Source: an uncultured Acidobacteriota bacterium
Lineage (GTDB): Bacteria > Acidobacteriota > Vicinamibacteria > Vicinamibacterales > SCN-69-37
Length of the DNA: 7,598 nucleotides
Assembly: GCA_937880585.1 (NCBI GenBank)
Contig: CALFMR010000180.1
Span: 1 to 7,598 of the forward strand
Direction of reading: 5' to 3'
Positions 5,165 to 7,598 of the stretch are shown in pieces. The notes below the pieces were generated by a model. The model saw nothing but the letters and a program-made list of their open reading frames with translations, did no database searches and had not been told where the DNA came from. The first letter of the stretch is position 1, and every line of letters begins with the position of its first letter. Both the position numbers and the translations under genes were made by a program.

Positions 5165-7009
5165 CTATCGCGGTGCGACTTGCAGATCGACTGCGGTCCG
5201 TTCGCCGGCGCGAAGCGACACCTTCAGCGCGGTCCGGACGAGCTGTCGGAGATCGGATGCCGATGGCCACCGCTCGGCATCGAAATCGGCGAGCGCAGCC
5301 ACGTAGTAGTCGCCGGCCGGTAACCCGTCGAACTGGAACGCGCCGTCCGTGGCCGCGTGGACCGGCATGCGCAGGCGCGCGGACAGCGGCGTCCATACGT
5401 GCTCTTGCTCCGGGAAGACGGCGACGTAGTACGCCGACGACGGCAGGCCGGTGGCGTCGAGGACGCGTCCGGTCAGCAACGTCGGGGGACCGACCACGAC
5501 TTGGACGTTGCCGGCTGCGCCCGGCGCGATGGTCAGGCCCTCACTCAGGACGTCGACGTCGCCAGCAGTGGCGGCTTGGATGGAGATAGGGACTCGTCGT
5601 CGAGCGGCGATATTCGCGACGCTGAGCGTGTAGACCCCGGGTGGCACGCCGCGAATCGTGAACGAGCCGTCGGCCCCGACCCCAGCCGGCGGCACCGCGA
5701 CGAGTCCTGTCGTCGCATCGCTCCTGATGGCGACCTGAAGGTCCTGGAGATCGAGCGCGTCCGACGGGGCGGAAGTCGACGTCGTGATCATTCCTTGAAC
5801 GGCGCCGCCGCGCGCGAGGTGCAGCGTCGGCACGCCGACGAAGCCGGTGTCGTTCGTCGTGACGTGCGCGACGGCCACCAGATCGAATCCGCCGGGCCGG
5901 ATGTCTCTCGACGGAGGCGCCGCCATGGTCATCCGTCCGCTACTTGGCGATGTTGCAAGAGCGATGACCGTGTACGCGCCGACCTGGAGATCGGGGACGA
6001 CGAACCGTCCGTCCGGCCGCGTCAGGAAGGTCACGTTATTCGTGCCGCCAGCGGCTGCCGAGGCGTTGTCGGGCGCCGCCCGTACGACGATCTCGGCACG
6101 CGCCGCGGGCCGGCCGTCGGGCAGGACGACGTATCCACGCATCTCGATGGTCGTGCGGGGATGGAAGGTGAGGTCGACGTTAGTCCGTGTTTCAGCGGCG
6201 TTGAGGGTGACGATCCCCGCCTGGCCCGGATCGAAGACGCCTGGATAGAAAGCCGACAAATAGCCCGTGGCGCGCGTCGGCGGATCGCTGCTGTTCATCA
6301 GCCCCGGCATCGACAGCGAAAGACCGGAGGGCGGGAACGGCAGCCCCGCGCGGCCGGCGGGCTGTCGCGGTGCGTACGGCGACGCGACGGCGATCAGGTA
6401 GTTGCCGGACTGAAGACCGAACACGCGGTAATTCCCCTCGTCGTCGGTGGTTCCACTTCCAACCGCGATGTCGCGCCGGATGCCGCGTTCGACGCGCCGC
6501 GTGACCGCGAAGACGCGCGCATCGGCCACGGGTGCGCCGATCTCGTCCGTGACGCGGCCGGCGATGACGCCGCCTTTTACGATCGTCATCGCCAGGTCGA
6601 GGTGTCGTCCGGAGGCAACGGCCACCGGCGAGCCGGCATCGCCCGGATGTTTCGCCCCGTACGCGGCCCCGGCGTACCCGGGCTTCGTGAACAACAGCGT
6701 GTAGTACCCGGGCGCGACGTCATCGAACGTGAAGTGCCCGGCGTTGTCGGTCAGCGCCGTGAGCACTGCGCCACTGCTTGCGTCACGGGCGGTGACGAGG
6801 ACACTCCAGACGGATCGGTCACCCGTCGTCGACACGCGCCCGGACAGGATCGCGGCCTGCGGCGGCGGCTGGCGGGCAGAGCGCTCGGGACGCGTCATCT
6901 GCGCCCAGATCGCACGCGGCGTCCACGAAAACGCGAGCACGAGGATGGCGCATGCGATTGCGCCAACCAGAAGGCGCCGTTGCGCGCGACGCGCGATGCT
7001 CGTCGGCAT
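5165..7009 (-). CDS. Secreted multi-domain carboxypeptidase-regulatory-like (CnaB-like) protein
   Basis: This 614-residue exported protein consists of repeated beta-sandwich domains with no catalytic domain, so its molecular role is unknown. The N-terminus has a basic MPTSIARRAQRR, a hydrophobic core (about 13-28) and a possible signal-peptidase site after AIWA (residue 36). Five carboxypeptidase-regulatory-like units can be followed by their pattern 'G.V.d..G.p...a.V...D..G.f.f..v.pG.Y.l': about 54-110, 147-208, 288-350, 400-465 and 510-572. The clearest turns are DNAGHFTFDDVAPGYYTL, DDEGNYRVFGLQSGNYLI and ADGSFTIRGVPPGVYTL. YLSAFYPGVFDPGQA (250-264) and the tail LKVSLRAGERTAVDLQV match, from memory, proteins greatly expanded in Acidobacteriota. 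No TonB-dependent barrel follows, unlike SusC/OmpA-type relatives. It is probably co-transcribed with the HEAT-repeat gene, whose stop is 5 nt upstream of its ATG, and it converges on phoR. Confidence 0.82.
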   Translation of the reverse strand: MPTSIARRAQRRLLVGAIACAILVLAFSWTPRAIWAQMTRPERSARQPPPQAAILSGRVSTTGDRSVWSVLVTARDASSGAVLTALTDNAGHFTFDDVAPGYYTLLFTKPGYAGAAYGAKHPGDAGSPVAVASGRHLDLAMTIVKGGVIAGRVTDEIGAPVADARVFAVTRRVERGIRRDIAVGSGTTDDEGNYRVFGLQSGNYLIAVASPYAPRQPAGRAGLPFPPSGLSLSMPGLMNSSDPPTRATGYLSAFYPGVFDPGQAGIVTLNAAETRTNVDLTFHPRTTIEMRGYVVLPDGRPAARAEIVVRAAPDNASAAAGGTNNVTFLTRPDGRFVVPDLQVGAYTVIALATSPSSGRMTMAAPPSRDIRPGGFDLVAVAHVTTNDTGFVGVPTLHLARGGAVQGMITTSTSAPSDALDLQDLQVAIRSDATTGLVAVPPAGVGADGSFTIRGVPPGVYTLSVANIAARRRVPISIQAATAGDVDVLSEGLTIAPGAAGNVQVVVGPPTLLTGRVLDATGLPSSAYYVAVFPEQEHVWTPLSARLRMPVHAATDGAFQFDGLPAGDYYVAALADFDAERWPSASDLRQLVRTALKVSLRAGERTAVDLQVAPR

Positions 7010-7014
7010 GCGTG

Positions 7015-7518
7015 TCAGGGCAACAGCCCGCGCTGGCGGGCCCAGGCGCGCCAGTAGTTCTCAATCGCCTCGCTGTCGCCGCGCAAACGAATTGACGGCT
7101 TCTCGCCGGTGATCGCCGAGAGACCGACGGTCGACATCCGGCGCACTTCCGGATCGTCATCGTCCAATCCGCCCACGAGTGCGGGCACGCCATCCGGCGA
7201 TTTCACTTGGAAGAGGAGCGTGGCAGCCGTTCTGCGCGTCAGCGCATCGGGTGATTTCATGAGACGCGACAACATGGGAACCGCCGTCGGTCCGCCACCG
7301 CCCCACTGGAGTCCAACCCGCACGGCCAGCACGGCGTCGCTCGTGTGTTGCTCGGGATGCATCAAGACATCCTCCGCCAGCGCCAGCTGCGACTGCAGCA
7401 TGGCGAGCCCCTGCGCCTCGGGCAGCCCGCCGCGCCTCGAGACCTCTGGGCGCGAACGTCCTCGGCGCTCGACCGGGAGATGGCGCGGAAGCCGCGAGCA
7501 CAGGCGCAGATGCGCCAT
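7015..7518 (-). CDS. HEAT-repeat protein, 5' end uncertain and probably partial
   Basis: The C-terminal half is convincing: two HEAT-like helical pairs about residues 79-107 (AVPMLSRLMKSPDALTRRTAATLLFQV) and 110-138 (GVPALVGGLDDDDPEVRRMSTVGLSAITG), numbered from the ATG at 7518. They are followed by a short tail with YWRAWARQRG, a Trp-rich ending often seen in bacterial HEAT-repeat proteins. Such proteins are protein-interaction scaffolds; the partner is unknown. The first 40 or so residues are Arg-rich and do not resemble HEAT helices or a signal peptide. The frame remains open without a stop to the window edge at 7598, so the true gene may start outside, at 7518, at the ATG at 7401, or in another frame with a frameshift. 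Its TGA is 5 nt before the start of the secreted beta-domain gene, suggesting a shared transcript. Confidence 0.6.
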   Translation of the reverse strand: MAHLRLCSRLPRHLPVERRGRSRPEVSRRGGLPEAQGLAMLQSQLALAEDVLMHPEQHTSDAVLAVRVGLQWGGGGPTAVPMLSRLMKSPDALTRRTAATLLFQVKSPDGVPALVGGLDDDDPEVRRMSTVGLSAITGEKPSIRLRGDSEAIENYWRAWARQRGLLP

Positions 7519-7598
7519 CGCGACGAGTTGCTCGCCACGCGTCCGGGTGCGAGCGCGAGTCGCTGGCTCGCGCTGAGTGCCGTCTCGAGCGTCGCGTT

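Noticed and set aside
5123..5323. A small plus-strand open frame starting MVKLEVRSQKAEV
   Set aside because: The RSQKAEV stretch is just the translated heptamer repeat, and the rest is antisense to the secreted protein gene.
5357..7057. A 566-codon plus-strand open frame opposite the secreted beta-domain gene
   Set aside because: Its translation is rich in Arg, Asp, Gly and His, with no domain pattern, as expected from the complement of a high-GC gene. The minus-strand reading has a signal peptide and repeated domains.

Overview
The window is GC-rich bacterial DNA with tightly packed genes. Two convergent blocks fill almost all of it. Region 1 (1-5142, plus strand) is the downstream part of a phosphate-uptake and phosphate-sensing cluster in the order pstC (3' end only), pstA, pstB, phoU, phoB-type response regulator, phoR-type histidine kinase. 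pstS and most of pstC would lie upstream of position 1. Region 2 (5165-7598, minus strand) holds a secreted protein made of repeated carboxypeptidase-regulatory-like (CnaB-like) beta domains. Just upstream of it on that strand is the C-terminal part of a HEAT-repeat protein whose 5' end is unclear and may run out of the window.

The genes of region 1 form one functional unit. PstC and PstA are the two membrane subunits of the high-affinity phosphate ABC importer and PstB is its ATPase. PhoU links transporter state to the kinase. PhoR and PhoB are the two-component pair expected to control the regulon. The pst genes are coupled: pstC/pstA overlap by 23 nt with a strong Shine-Dalgarno, pstA/pstB overlap as ATGA, and pstB/phoU are 13 nt apart. 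A 73-nt gap separates phoU from phoB. It contains a 7-bp inverted repeat and a -10-like hexamer placed so that a transcript could begin at the GTG start of phoB, so phoBR may have its own promoter. phoB and phoR are 3 nt apart.

The organism is most likely an acidobacterium, possibly of the Vicinamibacteria type. This is an inference from three things: the high GC, the secreted multi-domain carboxypeptidase-regulatory-like protein (a family strongly expanded in Acidobacteriota, and this one has the typical 'YPGV.DP.QA' and C-terminal 'GERTAVDLQV' signatures), and a degenerate 7-bp tandem repeat of the GNNAGAA type at the phoR 3' end. No marker gene proves the taxon.

Most of the window is a conventional phosphate locus. 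The points most worth a second look are the heptamer repeat that supplies the phoR stop codon, the possibly leaderless phoB start, and the unresolved 5' end of the HEAT-repeat gene. I found no RNA gene, CRISPR array, insertion sequence or phage gene, and nothing that clearly amounts to a new system.
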